The notes beneath the pieces were generated by a model, which saw only the letters and a program-made list of their open reading frames with translations, was not told the DNA's origin and did no database searches. A stretch of DNA of 64,000 nt from Algoriphagus sp. (GTDB taxonomy: Bacteria > Bacteroidota > Bacteroidia > Cytophagales > Cyclobacteriaceae): NCBI RefSeq assembly GCF_024305035.1, contig NZ_JAMWZB010000023.1, positions 1-64,000 on the forward strand. Reading direction: 5' to 3'. This document shows, piece after piece, positions 62,406 to 64,000 of the stretch. The position numbers and the translations under genes are program-made. Position 1 is the first letter of the stretch; each line of letters opens with the position of its first letter.

Positions 62406-64000
62406 ATGGACAAATTTTCATACATCGCCAACGCTCATGTTTCCTACATCGATGAGCTGTATCAATCCTTCAAACAAGACCCAGATTCCATTGACCCAAG
62501 TTGGAAAGAATTTTTCCAAGGCTTTGATTTTGCTTTGACCAATTATGGGGAAGAGGAGAATGGGCAACTTACCGCCCAACCTACACCAAAAAACGGTTCC
62601 TTAGCTACTCCGGGTACCATCATGGATATGGAGCAGCTGCCCAAAGAAATAAAAGTTAGGGCTTTAATTCATGCTCATCGTTCGAGAGCTCACTTACGTT
62701 CTAAAACAAATCCTGTAAGAGAAAGAAGAGATCGAAAGGCCTTGATCGATCCTCAGGATTTTGGATTGAGTAAAGAGGATATGGACTCCGAATTTCAAGC
62801 AGGGAATGAGATCGGAATTGGAAAAGCGAAACTCTCTTCCATCATTGAGGCGCTAAAAACCATTTACGAAGGCCCAATGGGTTTTGAATATCTTTACATT
62901 CGTGACCCGGAAATTTTGGATTGGTTAAAAACCAAGATTGAAAAGGAGGCTTTAGCTTTCAACCCATCCACGGAGGAGAAAAAACGCATTTTGTTTAAGC
63001 TAAATCAAGCCGTGGTCTTTGAAAACTTTTTGCACACCAAATACCTCGGACAGAAAAGATTTTCATTGGAAGGCGGAGAAAGTACAATACCTTTCCTTGA
63101 TGCCGCAATCAATACTGCTGCAAAGGGGGGAGTGGAAGAAGTCATGATTGGTATGGCTCACAGAGGCCGACTAAATGTTTTAGCCAATATCATGGGCAAA
63201 ACCTATGAGCAGATTTTTTCTGAATTTGAAGGCACGGCCAAGCCAGACCTCACTATGGGTGATGGGGACGTAAAATACCATATGGGCTACTCCTCTGACA
63301 TTGTGACTCCAGATGAGAAAAAAGTTCACCTTAAACTCGCTCCCAATCCATCCCACCTTGAAGCTGTAAATCCGGTGGTAGAAGGATTTATTCGTGCAAA
63401 AATTGATTCTCAGCATCAGGGTGATGCGACGAAAGCTCTGCCGATTTTAATTCATGGAGATGCTGCGGTAGCAGGACAGGGAATCGTTTATGAAGTAACC
63501 CAAATGGCTGGGTTAAAAGGGTATCACACTGGGGGGACTATCCATTTTGTCATTAATAATCAAGTTGGTTTTACCACTGATTTTGATGATGCTCGAAGCT
63601 CTATTTATTGCACCGATGTAGCTAAAATCATCGATGCCCCGGTGATTCACGTCAATGGCGATAATGCAGAAGCCGTGGTATTTGCAGCCAGACTCGCTGC
63701 TGAATTCCGTCAAAAATTTGGCAAGGATATTTTTGTAGATATGGTCTGCTATCGCCGGCACGGACACAATGAATCGGATGAACCGAAATTTACCCAGCCC
63801 GAACTTTACAACATCATTTCAAAACACCCCAATCCAAGAGAGGTATATATTAAGCGATTGACCGAGCGAGGAGACCTAGATGCCAAGATTGCCAAACAAA
63901 TGGATGAGGAGTTTCGTCAATTGCTTCAGGACCGATTAAATATGGTAAAGGAAAAACCTTTGCCCTATCAAGCCACCAAATTTGAGCAAGAATGGGGAAG
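62406..64000 (+). CDS. sucA: 2-oxoglutarate dehydrogenase E1 component (5' part)
   Basis: Thiamine-diphosphate enzyme of the TCA cycle. The frame is open from the ATG at 62406 through the window end, 531 codons of an expected ~930. The N-terminal E2-binding segment (ANAHVSYIDELYQSFKQDP), IGMAHRGRLNVL (about 246-257), the ThDP-loop GDAAVAGQG near 352 and RRHGHNESDEP near 450 are clear. The substitution GDAAV replaces the GDGAF-type loop of pyruvate dehydrogenase and is normal in SucA. sucB probably follows outside the window. Confidence 0.95.
   Translation, partial: MDKFSYIANAHVSYIDELYQSFKQDPDSIDPSWKEFFQGFDFALTNYGEEENGQLTAQPTPKNGSLATPGTIMDMEQLPKEIKVRALIHAHRSRAHLRSKTNPVRERRDRKALIDPQDFGLSKEDMDSEFQAGNEIGIGKAKLSSIIEALKTIYEGPMGFEYLYIRDPEILDWLKTKIEKEALAFNPSTEEKKRILFKLNQAVVFENFLHTKYLGQKRFSLEGGESTIPFLDAAINTAAKGGVEEVMIGMAHRGRLNVLANIMGKTYEQIFSEFEGTAKPDLTMGDGDVKYHMGYSSDIVTPDEKKVHLKLAPNPSHLEAVNPVVEGFIRAKIDSQHQGDATKALPILIHGDAAVAGQGIVYEVTQMAGLKGYHTGGTIHFVINNQVGFTTDFDDARSSIYCTDVAKIIDAPVIHVNGDNAEAVVFAARLAAEFRQKFGKDIFVDMVCYRRHGHNESDEPKFTQPELYNIISKHPNPREVYIKRLTERGDLDAKIAKQMDEEFRQLLQDRLNMVKEKPLPYQATKFEQEWG

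Overview
The window is a stretch of a Bacteroidota chromosome, most likely Cytophagales, family Cyclobacteriaceae (Algoriphagus-like). The signs are several promoter -7 elements of the Bacteroidota form TAnnTTTG, a SusC/SusD pair, a TonB-dependent receptor paired with a DUF4249 lipoprotein, a DUF4221 lipoprotein, a GldA-type ABC ATPase, bacillithiol genes (YpdA and BshC), and a dcw cluster whose FtsI carries a PASTA domain. The genus is inference; the phylum is well supported. No rRNA, tRNA, CRISPR array, integrase or transposase gene was recognised.

Layout. 1-15.4 kb: a GldA-like ATPase, an M20 amidohydrolase and an SDR enzyme; a glycerol operon (glpD-glpK-glpF, minus strand) divergent from its likely DeoR-type repressor; then a SixA-like phosphatase, a pseudouridine synthase, a DUF4221 lipoprotein, YpdA, an NRDE protein, an old yellow enzyme and a secreted subtilase. 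15.6-16.5 kb: a decayed SDR gene interrupted by two tandem copies of a short repeat. 16.6-18.9 kb: a BlaI-type repressor and an M56 (BlaR1-like) membrane peptidase under three evenly built palindromic operators. 19.2-34.6 kb: the division and cell-wall cluster mraZ-rsmH-ftsL-ftsI-murE-mraY-murD-ftsW-murG-murC-ftsQ-ftsA-ftsZ, preceded by four MraZ-type boxes at an exact 10-bp period. 34.6-55.8 kb: housekeeping and envelope genes, including purine nucleoside phosphorylase, TonB receptor plus DUF4249, ThuA, Nfu, DusB, CPBP protease, CdsA, glutamate dehydrogenase, phosphatidylserine decarboxylase, MnmD, IspF, M16 peptidase, BshC and 5-FTHF cyclo-ligase. 56.4-62.3 kb: a SusC-SusD-lipoprotein operon behind a 578-bp AT-rich region. 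62.4 kb to the end: the 5' part of sucA, cut by the window edge.

The genes fall into recognisable units: glycerol uptake, phosphorylation and oxidation with a local repressor; a compact, translationally coupled peptidoglycan and division operon; membrane lipid synthesis (CdsA, PSD); low-molecular-weight thiol chemistry (YpdA, BshC); and nutrient import (SusCD, TonB-DUF4249).

The least explained signal is a dispersed 87-90 bp repeat, found as five full units at four loci. Every unit begins at ATGAAA-TCGAGC (GTGAAA in one copy) and the sequence resumes at another ATGAAA. Units stand in tandem at two loci, overlap or closely follow stop codons at three, and split a former SDR gene at the fourth, which indicates that the element moves. 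The M56 peptidase tail, an exact 18-residue (11+7) helical repeat in four copies, is the second item worth following up.
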